Source: Kineococcus sp. TRM81007 (GTDB lineage: Bacteria > Actinomycetota > Actinomycetes > Actinomycetales > Kineococcaceae). From it: DNA of 64,000 nt. Each line of letters opens with the position of its first letter. Within the stretch, counting starts at the first letter, position 1. Below the pieces are notes generated by a model. The model was not told where the DNA came from and did no database searches. It saw nothing but the letters and a program-made list of their open reading frames with translations. This document shows, piece by piece, positions 8,074-16,459 of the stretch. The DNA is taken from assembly GCF_022669155.1 (NCBI RefSeq), contig NZ_JALBVB010000040.1, positions 55,944 to 119,943 of the forward strand, given 5' to 3'. The position numbers were made by a program, and so were the translations under genes.

Positions 8074-8763
8074 GTGGCACGAAACACCAAGGAGCAGAGC
8101 GCGGCCACGGCCGCTGCGGTGCTGGGCGCGGCGCGCGAGCTGTACAGCTGCCGCGGTTACGTCGACGTCGCCGTGGAGGAGGTGGCCACTGCTGCAGGGG
8201 TGACCCGGGGAGCGGTGTACCACCACTTCGGCAGCCGGCAGGGGTTGTTCACCGCGGTGCTGGAGCAGGTGCAGCAGCAGGTGGCTGAACAGGTGCAGCA
8301 CGCGGCGCAGGCGGCCGGCGAGGACGCCTGGGAGCAGCTGGTCGCCGGTTGCCGCGCGTTCCTGACCGCCAGCACGCAGGCGGGCGTGCGCCGGTTGCTG
8401 CTGGTGGAGGCACCGGCGGTGCTGGGCTGGGCGCGCTGGCGTGAGCTGGATGCGCGCCACTCCCGGCGGCTGCTGCACGAGGGGGTGCGTGAGTTGCTGG
8501 GTGCTGGGCGGTTGCGCACCGGGCCCGGGATCGGGGTTGAAGCGGGCGCGGTGGTCGCGGTGCTCTCCGGTGCCATGGACGAGGCCGCGTCGTGGGCTGC
8601 GAGCAGTCCCGACCCGCAGGCTGCTGCGGAGCAGGCGTGGCAGGTGCTGCACCTGCTGCTCGGTGCACTGCGTGCCGACGCGCCGGCTGCGGGCGCTGGG
8701 CCTGGAGACCCGAGCAGCCCCGGATCGACCGGGCCCGTCATCGGGAGCCGGTCGGGGCCGTAG
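8074..8763 (+). CDS. TetR family transcriptional regulator
   Basis: A 229-residue TetR regulator. The helix-turn-helix (AVEEVATAAGVTRGAVYHHF) lies at about residues 30-50, followed by a ligand-binding alpha-helical domain to about residue 210 and a disordered Gly/Ser/Pro tail. The GTG at 8074 follows GGGAGGAG. The operator at 8007-8033 sits about 40 bases upstream, consistent with autorepression and control of the divergent VOC gene. Confidence 0.9.
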   Translation: MARNTKEQSAATAAAVLGAARELYSCRGYVDVAVEEVATAAGVTRGAVYHHFGSRQGLFTAVLEQVQQQVAEQVQHAAQAAGEDAWEQLVAGCRAFLTASTQAGVRRLLLVEAPAVLGWARWRELDARHSRRLLHEGVRELLGAGRLRTGPGIGVEAGAVVAVLSGAMDEAASWAASSPDPQAAAEQAWQVLHLLLGALRADAPAAGAGPGDPSSPGSTGPVIGSRSGP

Positions 8764-8954
8764 GGGAAGGGAGACCACCGGCTGCGCCGGTTCCAGCGTC
8801 TGAGCCACGTGGCGATCGGCCCTCCCCGGGGGGCTTCCGACCTGACCGGGAGCCCTCGACGATGGATCACGCACGCGCAGGACGGCGTGGTGAGCGGTCG
8901 CCGCGGAGTCCGTCGATCGTGGTGTCCGAACCACGCCGTCGATAGGTTCAGGGC

Positions 8955-9329
8955 ATGCCCGACCTCGGTCTCGAACGACTCCTCTCCATCGAGCGGCGCG
9001 GCTGGGACTCGCTCTGCCGCTCCGAGGGCGGCACCTTCTACGGCCGGCTCATGACGCCGGACGCGCTCATGGTCCTGCCGAACGGCGTGGTGATGGACCG
9101 CGACACCATCGCCGGTTCTCTCGACGGCGCCCCGCCCTGGACGTCCTACGAGCTGGAGGACGCTCGGGTCGTCCCGGTGAGCGACCGTTCGGCTGCCCTC
9201 GTCTACACGGCGACTGCCACCCGGGAAGGCGACGCGGCTCCGTTCACGGCACTCATGGCCAGCGTCTACTGCCTCCTCGGCGAGGAGATCCGCCTGGCGC
9301 TCTACCAGCAGACCACCATCACGCACTAG
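8955..9329 (+). CDS. NTF2-like/DUF4440 family protein
   Basis: A 124-residue protein of the SnoaL/NTF2 cone fold: N-terminal helices (LERLLSIERRGWDSLC), GGTFYGRLMTPDALMVLPNG and paired strands (SAALVYTATATRE, PFTALMASVYCLL). Some members are enzymes, many are ligand-binding or of unknown role. ATG at 8955. Stands alone; the 190 bases before it contain no convincing gene. Confidence 0.75.
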   Translation: MPDLGLERLLSIERRGWDSLCRSEGGTFYGRLMTPDALMVLPNGVVMDRDTIAGSLDGAPPWTSYELEDARVVPVSDRSAALVYTATATREGDAAPFTALMASVYCLLGEEIRLALYQQTTITH

Positions 9330-9534
9330 GAACGTGCGGGATCCGCCACGACGGGGCGAGTGGCGCACGGTGCGCCGACGGTGCGGGCGAAGGTGGCCAC
9401 CGGCACCAGGGCCAGGGCGCGGCGACTGGTGCGCGTGGCCAGCCAGGCCGGCAGCGGCTGCTGGCGCTCGTTCCGCACCTGCGCTTGCGTCGTTGCGCGC
9501 TGCCTCGACCAGTGCGGGTGTTGGAGGTGTTCAC
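9319..9534 (-). pseudogene. Small membrane-type partner of the XRE regulator, frame-disrupted
   Basis: The GTG at 9534 overlaps the natural stop of the XRE gene (GTGA), indicating translational coupling. The first residues (NTSNTRTGRGSAQRRKR) are followed by Cys/Arg/Pro-rich text. The neighbouring frame instead gives QQPLPAWLATRTSRRALALV and PVATFARTVGA, a plausible short membrane helix region. A frameshift around 9460-9475 is inferred. Small membrane proteins commonly sit behind such XRE regulators. Confidence 0.4.
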
Positions 9535-9838
9535 GAGTTCGCTCCTGCCGTCGAGGGCGTCGCGGTGGTCGTCGCGGGTGTGGCGTACAGCTGCGTCGAC
9601 ATGGGCGGGAAGGGGGTCGGGGAGAAGATCGCCTCGACCGGCAGGCCGAAGTGGCCGGCCAGCGCAGGGCCAGTTCCACGGAGGGGCCGTAGTCGCCGCG
9701 CTCGAGGAAGCCGACGGTCTGGACGTTGATGCCCACCGCTTCGGCCAGTTGGCGGCGACTGATGCCCCGCTCGGCGCGCAGCACCGCGAGGCGGTTGTGC
9801 AGCTGCCCGGCGTCCGGCGCCCCCTTGCCCTTGCTCAC
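9531..9838 (-). pseudogene. XRE-family regulator with a one-base deletion
   Basis: GTG at 9838 opens an HTH_3 domain: LHNRLAVLRAERGISRRQLA, EAVGINVQTVGFLERGDYGP, SVELALR. At about 9665 the frame breaks (CTGCGCTGGCCGG). Restoring one C gives LAGHFGLPVEAIFSPTPFPP and a stop at 9531-9533, the usual architecture of these roughly 100-residue repressors. As read, the frame runs on into low-complexity Arg/Pro sequence. The palindromic operator upstream is intact. Confidence 0.65.
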
Positions 9839-9847
9839 CACCCCTCC

Positions 9848-9869
9848 AGTGCTGCGTAAACGCAACACT
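9848..9869. promoter_or_regulatory. Palindromic operator upstream of the XRE gene
   Basis: Near-perfect palindrome AGTG-c-TGCGT-aa-ACGCA-a-CACT, ten bases before the GTG start of the XRE repressor. Position and symmetry suggest the autoregulatory site of that HTH protein. The symmetry is seen; the binding partner is inferred. Confidence 0.55.
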
Positions 9870-10035
9870 CGGTGCAGGGGTGGCGACGCGAGCTGTGGGA
9901 GAGGGGTTTCCACGGCCGACGAAGCCCGGCAGTCGGGACGCACGCCAGGTGTTCGCTGCTCGGTGGTCCGTTGGTGCGCGCCGTGCCCGGCTCGCGCTGG
10001 GGCATCGGCGAGACCAGGTGGCCGCCGGCCATCCG

Positions 10036-10071
10036 TGATCGCGCGCGTCCGGTGCGCCGTGAGCGTGCGGT
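10036..10071. repeat. Intergenic element, copy 2
   Basis: TGATCGCGC ... CGGTGCG ... GAGCGTGCGGT, 36 bases, matching the copy at 6636-6669 with two extra bases in the middle. It lies between the XRE remnant and the hypothetical gene ending at 10086. Confidence 0.45.
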
Positions 10072-10085
10072 CGTGCTCCGAGTGG

Positions 10086-10853
10086 CTATGACGCTGCCTG
10101 TGGTCGTGCCTCGAGCCGGTCGTCGGCTCTGACGGCGTCGATCAGGGCGCGGGGCCCGGCCACGACGGTGCAGTCGGCGTCGAGGTCGGTCAGCACCAGC
10201 CAGGAGCGCTCGACCGGCCACAGCGCGGTGGGGCCGTGACGTTCGAACCAGTGACGGTCCTGGTAGCGCCAGGTGCGTCCCAGCGTGCGCACCGCGGCCA
10301 GCGGGCCGGCCAGCAGCAGGCACGTGCGCAGCAGCTGCACGCGGGGTGCGGCGGTGAGCACCTCTGCGGTGAAGGCCGGCTCCTGCGGAGGCCCGGTGTG
10401 GTGCGGGTCGCCGTAGAAGCCGACGTGCGCTCCGCCGCGCACCCAGGGCAGGTCCTCGGCGACGGCGAGCAGGCACGCGGCGCCGGAGCCGGAGCCGGAC
10501 CAGAGCGTCAGGTGGCTCAGCAGCGCGTCCCAGCCGGGCTCGCCCAGTTCGCCGAGCTCGGGTGCGCCGCCGGGCCAGCCGCTGCGGGTGCTGCGGCGGG
10601 TGTGCACGGCGCCGGAGACCTCATCCCAGGTGCTGTGCGGGTGCAGCCCGTGGCCGGTGCGCGCGGCCACCTGCGCCCAGGTGACGGGCTGGCCGTCGGT
10701 GTCGCTGGCCGGGTGCAGCAGCCGGGCGGTGGCCGCGAACTCCTCGACCGTGCCACCACCAGGGGTGAAGAGGTCCGGGGGCACGGCGTCGCTCGACCAG
10801 ATGGCGTCGGGGACGGTGCTGGGGCGGGCTGGCCGCAACTGCTGGGGGCTCAC
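10086..10853 (-). CDS. Hypothetical protein, paralogue of 49411-50166
   Basis: A 255-residue soluble protein of no recognised family. It has an N-terminal helical region (TVEEFAATARLLHPAS), a Trp-rich middle (WAQVAARTGHGLHPHSTWDE) and a C-terminal block FERHGPTALWPVERSWLVLT followed by DLDADCTVVAGPRALIDAV. The last block aligns with VWPADRAWCLVRDVDP...AVDALV in the gene at 49411, so both belong to one uncharacterised family. Start GTG 10853. Confidence 0.6.
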   Translation of the reverse strand: MSPQQLRPARPSTVPDAIWSSDAVPPDLFTPGGGTVEEFAATARLLHPASDTDGQPVTWAQVAARTGHGLHPHSTWDEVSGAVHTRRSTRSGWPGGAPELGELGEPGWDALLSHLTLWSGSGSGAACLLAVAEDLPWVRGGAHVGFYGDPHHTGPPQEPAFTAEVLTAAPRVQLLRTCLLLAGPLAAVRTLGRTWRYQDRHWFERHGPTALWPVERSWLVLTDLDADCTVVAGPRALIDAVRADDRLEARPQAAS

Positions 10854-10993
10854 CGGGCCAGTGTGAGGCGGTCGATGCTCCGTCCTCCGCAGCCTGACAT
10901 CGACACGAGCGTGCGCCAGCGCCCGTTCACGATCGCGCCCGGAGGGGGCGGCGGTCTCCAGCCGCGAGCGCGTGGTGGGCCGCGGTGTCGCGC

Positions 10994-11944
10994 CTACCGG
11001 GGACTGCTGACGTCGGTCCCGTGCTCCTCGAGGATCGCGTCGAGGACGCGCCGGGCTGCAGTCGACTCCTCGTCGTCCCGGTCGACGGTCCGGGCGCAGG
11101 TGGCCAGGGTCTTCCACAGCGCCCAGCCCCGCCCTCGCGCCCAGGTGGCCTCGTCGACGGCCAGCCGGTCCCGGAAGGCTCGCCGGCCCGTGGCGTCCAG
11201 CAGCGTCCACGCTCCCGCCAGGTCGCACGCGGGGTCTCCGACACCGCAGGTGCCGAAGTCGATGACGGCCGCCAGTCGTCCGTCGTCGAGCAGCAGGTTG
11301 CCGGCGGCGACGTCACCGTGGAACCAGACCGGGACTCGGTCCCAGCGTGCGTCCAGAGCCGTCGCCCAGACCTCGCGGGCCAGCTCGGCGTCGATGCGGC
11401 CGTGCAACGCCTCCAGCGCGGTCCGGGTCGTCGCGTCGTAGGTGCGCAGGGTGCCGCCGCGGAACCAGTTGTGCGTTCCCGGCGGTGGTCCGTCGGTGGG
11501 GTCGACTCGTTGCAGGGCGGTGAGGAAGTCGGCGAGGTCGAGGGCGAAGCGGACCGGGTCGGCGATGCCGCCGGTGAGGTTCTCCGCGGTCACCGGTTCC
11601 CCGTCGAGCCAGCGGTAGACCGACCAGGCGAAGGGGTAGTCCGCGCTGGGCCGGCCCTTGCCCAGTGGGGTGGGGATGGGAAGCGGCAGCTGCGCGGCGA
11701 GCCGGGGAAGCCAGCGGTGCTCCTTGTCCACCGCCGGGGCGTACTCAGCGGCGGCGGGCAGGCGCACCGACATGCGCGAGCCGAGGTGGAACGTCCAGTT
11801 GTCCCAGCCGCCGTCGGCCACCGCGCGGACCGGGAGGTCGGACCACTGGGGGAACTGCTCGGCGATGAGCTGCTGCACCAGGTCGGCGCTGACGGTGATG
11901 CGGGTGGGGACAGGTCCGAGGTCGTGCCCGCTGCTCACGCGCAT
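10994..11944 (-). CDS. Aminoglycoside phosphotransferase (APH) family kinase
   Basis: A 316-residue protein with the APH/choline-kinase fold. Visible: nucleotide-loop region (GGWDNWTFHLGSRMSVRLP), catalytic loop WFHGDVAAGNLLL (HGD...N) near residue 200 and metal-binding IDFGTCGVGDPACDLAG. The same fold covers antibiotic kinases and metabolic sugar/choline kinases; nothing here fixes the substrate and no resistance neighbour is present. ATG at 11944 is used; a GTG two codons later is also possible. Confidence 0.8.
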   Translation of the reverse strand: MRVSSGHDLGPVPTRITVSADLVQQLIAEQFPQWSDLPVRAVADGGWDNWTFHLGSRMSVRLPAAAEYAPAVDKEHRWLPRLAAQLPLPIPTPLGKGRPSADYPFAWSVYRWLDGEPVTAENLTGGIADPVRFALDLADFLTALQRVDPTDGPPPGTHNWFRGGTLRTYDATTRTALEALHGRIDAELAREVWATALDARWDRVPVWFHGDVAAGNLLLDDGRLAAVIDFGTCGVGDPACDLAGAWTLLDATGRRAFRDRLAVDEATWARGRGWALWKTLATCARTVDRDDEESTAARRVLDAILEEHGTDVSSPR

Positions 11945-12227
11945 CGGGTCGGAGTGCTCACGACTACCGGTGTGGCGGTGTCCTCGCGCGCTGCCCGGCC
12001 TGCTTCTCCATCGTCGACCACGAGGCCAGGCTGGCAGATCGGGCCTGCTGCGCTCAGCCGCGTTCAGTGGAGTCCACCAGAGTGGTGTGCGGAGGGGCGG
12101 GACTGCTGCATCGACCGGTGACGACCTGACCCGCCCCAGCCGACGACGTGGAGGTCGCACCGCACACGGCCCGGGGTCCTCGGCACCGGCTTCGCCGGCA
12201 CCTATCCGCGAACCGCTATGCTGATGC

Positions 12228-13178
12228 ATGACAGAACCCAGTAGCACTACCGCCGCGGAACCCGCTGTGCTACCCACCCGACCGTCCGGCGGCCCGAGCG
12301 CGAAGGCCCTCCCCGCCGCGGCCGGACCGCTGCTGGGCCTCCTCGGCGTCGTGGTGTTCTCCTTCACGCTGCCGTTCACCCGCATCGCCGTGCGGACCCT
12401 CGACCCGCTCTTCGTCGGAGCGGGCCGCGCCGTCGTCGCCGGCGTGCTCGCCGCTGCGGTGCTCGCCGCCACCCGCGCGCCCCGCCCGCCGCTGCGGCTG
12501 GTGCCGCGACTGCTGCTCGTCGTCGTCGGAGTCGTCGCCGGTTTCCCCCTGCTGACGAGCGCCGCGCTGCGCGAGGTGCCCGCCGCGCACGGCGCCGTCG
12601 TCGTCGGCGTCCTGCCCGCGGCCACCGCCGTCGCGGTCGTCCTGCGCACCCGCGAACGCCCCGGCACCGGTTTCTGGGCCGCGAGCGCCGCCGGGCTGGC
12701 GGCGGTCGTGGCGTTCGTCGCGCTCAGCGGCGGCGGTCTGGGGGACGTGGGTGCGGGGGACGCGCTCCTGCTGGCGGCCGTCGTCCTCGCGGCGCTCGGT
12801 TACGCGGAGGGCGGCCTGCTGTCCCGGGAACTCGGTGCCTGGCAGACGATCTGCTGGGCGCTCGTGCTGGCCCTGCCCCTGATGGCCGCGATCACCGTCG
12901 CCTCCGCCTCCGGTCAGCGCCCGAGCGCGGGGTGGGCGGGCTGGCTGTCGTTCGGCTACCTCGCGGTGTTCAGCATGTTCCTGGGGTTCTTCGCCTGGTA
13001 CCGGGGGCTGGCGATCGGGCCGATGACGCGCGTCAGCCAGGTGCAGCTCGTGCAGTCGGTGCTGACGATCGCCTGGTGCGCGCTGCTGTTCGGCGAGCAC
13101 GTGGACGCCGCCGTGGTGGTGGCGGCCGCCGTGGTGCTGGTGTGCGCCGCGGCGGCGGTGCGCGCCCGGGTGCGCTGA
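12228..13178 (+). CDS. EamA/DMT-family transporter
   Basis: A 316-residue integral membrane protein with ten predicted membrane helices in two five-helix EamA repeats, e.g. PLLGLLGVVVFSFTLPFTRI, LVVVGVVAGFPLLTSAAL and YLAVFSMFLGFFAWYRGLAI. Family members export amino acids, nucleobases or other metabolites; substrate unknown. ATG at 12228. The C-terminal helix is strongly Val/Ala-rich. The 283 bases upstream hold no other gene. Confidence 0.85.
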   Translation: MTEPSSTTAAEPAVLPTRPSGGPSAKALPAAAGPLLGLLGVVVFSFTLPFTRIAVRTLDPLFVGAGRAVVAGVLAAAVLAATRAPRPPLRLVPRLLLVVVGVVAGFPLLTSAALREVPAAHGAVVVGVLPAATAVAVVLRTRERPGTGFWAASAAGLAAVVAFVALSGGGLGDVGAGDALLLAAVVLAALGYAEGGLLSRELGAWQTICWALVLALPLMAAITVASASGQRPSAGWAGWLSFGYLAVFSMFLGFFAWYRGLAIGPMTRVSQVQLVQSVLTIAWCALLFGEHVDAAVVVAAAVVLVCAAAAVRARVR

Positions 13179-13204
13179 ACGGGGCGTGCCCGGCGCCGCC
13201 CGGG

Positions 13205-13873
13205 TCAGCGCGGCGGGCGTTCCCCGTCCGGTGCGCTCGCCGGCGCGGGGACCGCGCCCGCGCGTCGCAGCCGGTCCTGCGTGCGGCGCACCGCCCCGCG
13301 CACGTACGGCCCGCGCAGGTGGTGGCACCGGGCGTTCGGGCTGTCCGGGCCGTGCCGGCGCAGCACGTCCGCCAGGCGCTCCTCGACGTCGACGACCTCC
13401 CCGTCCGCGGAGACGGTCTGGTCCGCCCACGTCAGCGCGTCGGCGATCGCCCCCGCGAGGGCGCGCGGGTCGTCGTGCGCGGACAGGGCTCCGGTGAGCC
13501 CGCGCACCTGGGCGGCGAAGCGGGCGCCGGAGTGGTGGGCGACGAGCGAGGCGAGCAGCCGCGGCCACCCGGCTCCCCGCAGGTGGTCGGCGCCGTCGAG
13601 GGGGTGGAAGCCGACGGCGCGCAGGTCCGGGGCGTAACCGACGTCGTGCAGCCACGCGGCCGCCACGAGGACGGGGCGGTCCTGCGGGGCGACGGCGCCC
13701 GCACCGGCGGCGGCGCGGGCGGCCACGGCGCGGGTGTGCTCCCAGCGCGGGTGCAGGTCCTCCAGCAGCTCCCGTGCGAGCCGTTCGGCCGCGGCGACGA
13801 GGTCGCCCCCGGGGTGCGTCGCGAGGCCCCCGGCGGGGGGCGGGACGGTGGCCAGAGCGTGGTCTCCACTCAT
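13205..13873 (-). CDS. HD-domain phosphohydrolase-like protein
   Basis: A 222-residue protein with HD-superfamily metal sites: RWEHTRAVAARAAAGAG (first His), AAWLHDVGYAP (HD pair) and SLVAHHSGARF (later His residues). Such proteins hydrolyse phosphate esters, often nucleotides. The C-terminus (from about 190) is Arg/Pro-rich and probably disordered. ATG at 13873. Ends 26 bases from the convergent EamA gene. Confidence 0.8.
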   Translation of the reverse strand: MSGDHALATVPPPAGGLATHPGGDLVAAAERLARELLEDLHPRWEHTRAVAARAAAGAGAVAPQDRPVLVAAAWLHDVGYAPDLRAVGFHPLDGADHLRGAGWPRLLASLVAHHSGARFAAQVRGLTGALSAHDDPRALAGAIADALTWADQTVSADGEVVDVEERLADVLRRHGPDSPNARCHHLRGPYVRGAVRRTQDRLRRAGAVPAPASAPDGERPPR

Positions 13874-13983
13874 GGCGGGAACGGTACGGGGTGCGCCCGC
13901 GCGCCGGGAGGGTCCCAGGTCCATCCCCCCCGCGCGGGTGCACCCCGTGCAGCCGGGCGGTCGCGCTGCGCGACGGCGGCCGG

Positions 13984-14955
13984 TCAGCGCCCCAGCAGGT
14001 CGCCCAGCCACGCCAGCTGCCGGCGCCAGTGGTGCACCTGGCCACCCTCGTGGTCGTTGAACCGGTACACGTCCAGCTCGGCGGGGCCGCCGTAGGCGCG
14101 GTGCGCGGCGTACACCGTGGACGGCGGGCACACCCGGTCCATCAGCGCCACGGAGAACAGCGCGGGGGCGCTCGCCCACGGCGCCAGGTGGGCGACGTCG
14201 AAGTGGTCCAGGGTGGCCAGCGCCCGATCGGCCTGGTCGCGGTGCACCGACAGGTACCGGGTGATCTCCAGGTAGGGGTCGAGCCCGCACACCTCGACGG
14301 CGCGGCGCAGATGGCTCATGAACGGCACGTCGGTCAGCACCGCGCGCACGTCGGGCACCAGGGAACCGGCCGCGAGGGCGAGCGCGCCGCCCTGGCTGGC
14401 GCCGGCGACGACCACGGCGTCCGCCTGCACGCCGGGCAGGGCCCGGGCGGCCTCCACGGCGCGCGCGGCGTCGGTGTAGACGCGGCGGTAGTAGTACTCC
14501 TCCGGGTCGAGGATGCCGCGGGTGGTGAACCCGGGGGTGGCGGGCCCGGAACCGTGCGGGTCGGGGGTGTGCCCGCCGCCGCCCCACACCGAGCCCTGCC
14601 CGCGGGTGTCCACCACCAGGTGGGCGTACCCCGCGCTGGCCCAGGTGAGCCGTTCCTCCGGCAGGCCGCGCCCGCCGCCGTAGCCGACGAACTCCACGAC
14701 GACCGGCAGGGGGCCGTCCGCGCCGGTCGGGCGCACCAGCCAGGCGCGGACCCGGTCGCCGCCGTAGCCGGCGAACGACACGTCCCAGTGCGCCAAGGTC
14801 ATCAGATGAGTGGGGGTCTCGGTGAGCTCCAGGTCCAGGGGGAGCGCACGGGCCGCCGCGAGGGTGCGGTCCCAGAACCCGCGCAGCCCGGGAGGCGGGG
14901 TGAAGCTCGGTTCATAAGCTTCGAGGTCGGCCTGGGTCATCTCGGACAGGGGCAC
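13984..14955 (-). CDS. Acetylxylan esterase / cephalosporin-C deacetylase family protein
   Basis: A 323-residue alpha/beta-hydrolase of the AXE1/CE7 family. Visible: FVGYGGGRGLPEE (oxyanion-region glycine motif), VVDTRGQGS, nucleophile elbow VVAGASQGGALAL (Ser), late acidic MDRVCPPSTVYAA and FNDHEGG (His). CE7 esterases remove acetyl groups from small oligosaccharides and are usually cytoplasmic; no signal peptide is seen. GTG at 14955 has GGAGGAG eight bases upstream. Divergent from the fucose operon and likely co-regulated; a copy of the 11-bp palindrome lies inside its 5' coding region (14799). Confidence 0.85.
   Translation of the reverse strand: MPLSEMTQADLEAYEPSFTPPPGLRGFWDRTLAAARALPLDLELTETPTHLMTLAHWDVSFAGYGGDRVRAWLVRPTGADGPLPVVVEFVGYGGGRGLPEERLTWASAGYAHLVVDTRGQGSVWGGGGHTPDPHGSGPATPGFTTRGILDPEEYYYRRVYTDAARAVEAARALPGVQADAVVVAGASQGGALALAAGSLVPDVRAVLTDVPFMSHLRRAVEVCGLDPYLEITRYLSVHRDQADRALATLDHFDVAHLAPWASAPALFSVALMDRVCPPSTVYAAHRAYGGPAELDVYRFNDHEGGQVHHWRRQLAWLGDLLGR
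14799..14809. promoter_or_regulatory. 11-bp palindrome, intragenic copy
   Basis: TCATC-A-GATGA, identical to the site at 15013-15023, lying about 50 codons into the esterase gene. It forces a CAT codon for His, which is unusual in this G+C-rich DNA, hinting that the sequence is selected. It could be a second operator for looping repression. Confidence 0.45.
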
Positions 14956-15012
14956 GGCGGGTCTCCTCCGGCGGGTGACCACCGGGGCGACAGCGTCCCG
15001 GTGGTGACGGAT

Positions 15013-15023
15013 TCATCAGATGA
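15013..15023. promoter_or_regulatory. 11-bp palindrome in the fucose divergent promoter
   Basis: Perfect inverted repeat TCATC-A-GATGA between the esterase and the importer operon, five bases upstream of a TTGACG (15028) that could be a -35 element. The 5-1-5 layout resembles GntR/FadR-type sites (TGGTC-N-GACCA) but the half-site differs. Confidence 0.55.
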
Positions 15024-15142
15024 CATCTTGACGCATGTGCGCGTCCGGGGGCATCCTCCTCCTACCGGTCACCGGCGGCGGACCTCCGTCGCGAGACGTC
15101 GAGGCCGCACCCCGACGCGGTGGTGCGCGCAGAGGAGACACG

Positions 15143-16459
15143 ATGATGTGGACCACCCGGACGAGCCCCGCCGCGCCCCGCGCGGGCCGGGCCGCCGCCC
15201 TGCTGTGCACCGTCGGCCTGCTGGCCGCCTGCGGCGGCGGTGGCGGTGACGCCGCGGCGGGCGGTGGCGACGACCCCATCCAGTTCTGGGGGTGGGTCCC
15301 CGGCCTGGAGGAGCAGGTCGCGCAGTGGAACACCGAGAACCCCGACACTCCGGTGGAGTTCCACCGCATGACCGGCGACGACGGCAAGAAGGTGGAGGCC
15401 GCCGTGGACGCCGGCGCCGGCCCCGACATCGTGCAGCTGTCCACTCACGACCTGCCCGACTACGTCATCAACGACCGGGTGCAGCCCATCACCGAGTTCG
15501 TCGCCGACACCGAGGACCTCTACACCCCGTCCTCGTGGCAGTCGGTGACGCTGGCCGGGGAGGTGTACGGCGTCCCCCAGGGCAGCGGGCCCACCGCGAT
15601 GATGTACCGCGCGGACGTCTTCGAGAAGCACGGCATCGCCGTGCCCACCACGTGGGACGAGTACGAGCAGGCCGCCGCCGCGCTGCACGCCGCGGACCCG
15701 AACGTCTACATCGCCGGGTTCTCGCCCAGCGAGATCGGCCAGTGGACGCAGGACGTCTCCCAGGCCGGCGGCACCTACTTCGGCATCGAGGGCGACGCCT
15801 GGAGCGTCCAGGTCGACAGCCCCGAGAGCCGCCGGGTCGCCGAGCGCTGGCAGCGGCTGCTGGACGCCGGCCTGGTGAAGACCACCCAGATGTGGACACC
15901 GGAGTACTGGGCGTCGGTCAACGCCGGGGAGATCGCCACCATCACGTACGCCGCCTGGTTCCCGGTGCAGCTGCAGGAGAACGTCGCCGACCAGGCGGGC
16001 CTGTGGCGCGTCGCGCCGCAGCCCACCTACGACGGCACCTCGGTCGCCGGGGACTCCGGCGGCGCGGCCGACGTGGTGCTCGCCGGCGCCGACGACCTGG
16101 AGGGTGCCGCGGAGTTCCTCACCTGGATCAACAGCGACCCCGAGCAGGTCGAGCACCTCATCTCCGTCGGCGGCATCTTCCCCACCGCCCTGGTCGGTTT
16201 CGAGTCCGAGGCGCTGGCCGAGGAGATGCCGTACTTCGGCGGGCAGCGCATCTACGACGTGTTCCGCCAGGCCGCCGAGGTCGTCCCGCCGACCTGGACC
16301 GACGGCCCCGCCAACGGTCAGGTCGACGCCGACATCACCGACGGGTTCGGCGCGGTCGCCACCGGGTCCAGCACCTTCGCCCAGGTGCTCGCCGAGGCCG
16401 ACGCCGCCGCCACCGACCGGCTCACCGACATGGGCCTCGACGTGGTCGACCCCTCGTGA
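15143..16459 (+). CDS. ABC sugar importer, substrate-binding lipoprotein
   Basis: A 438-residue family-1 extracellular solute-binding protein. A lipoprotein signal ends in a lipobox (LLAACGGGGG, Cys near 29). The body has the typical two-lobe sugar-binder features: GAGPDIVQLSTHDL, YGVPQGSGPTAMMYRADVFE, VPTTWDEYEQAAAAL and a late AAEFLTWINSDPEQV. It would deliver fucosylated oligosaccharide or L-fucose to the permeases encoded directly behind. ATG at 15143 with AGAGGAG upstream; a second ATG follows at once. First gene of the operon; the stop overlaps the next start. Confidence 0.9.
   Translation: MMWTTRTSPAAPRAGRAAALLCTVGLLAACGGGGGDAAAGGGDDPIQFWGWVPGLEEQVAQWNTENPDTPVEFHRMTGDDGKKVEAAVDAGAGPDIVQLSTHDLPDYVINDRVQPITEFVADTEDLYTPSSWQSVTLAGEVYGVPQGSGPTAMMYRADVFEKHGIAVPTTWDEYEQAAAALHAADPNVYIAGFSPSEIGQWTQDVSQAGGTYFGIEGDAWSVQVDSPESRRVAERWQRLLDAGLVKTTQMWTPEYWASVNAGEIATITYAAWFPVQLQENVADQAGLWRVAPQPTYDGTSVAGDSGGAADVVLAGADDLEGAAEFLTWINSDPEQVEHLISVGGIFPTALVGFESEALAEEMPYFGGQRIYDVFRQAAEVVPPTWTDGPANGQVDADITDGFGAVATGSSTFAQVLAEADAAATDRLTDMGLDVVDPS

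Noticed and set aside
10994..11944. Aminoglycoside resistance gene
   Set aside because: Only the general APH fold is visible; no resistance context or subtype motif supports an antibiotic substrate.
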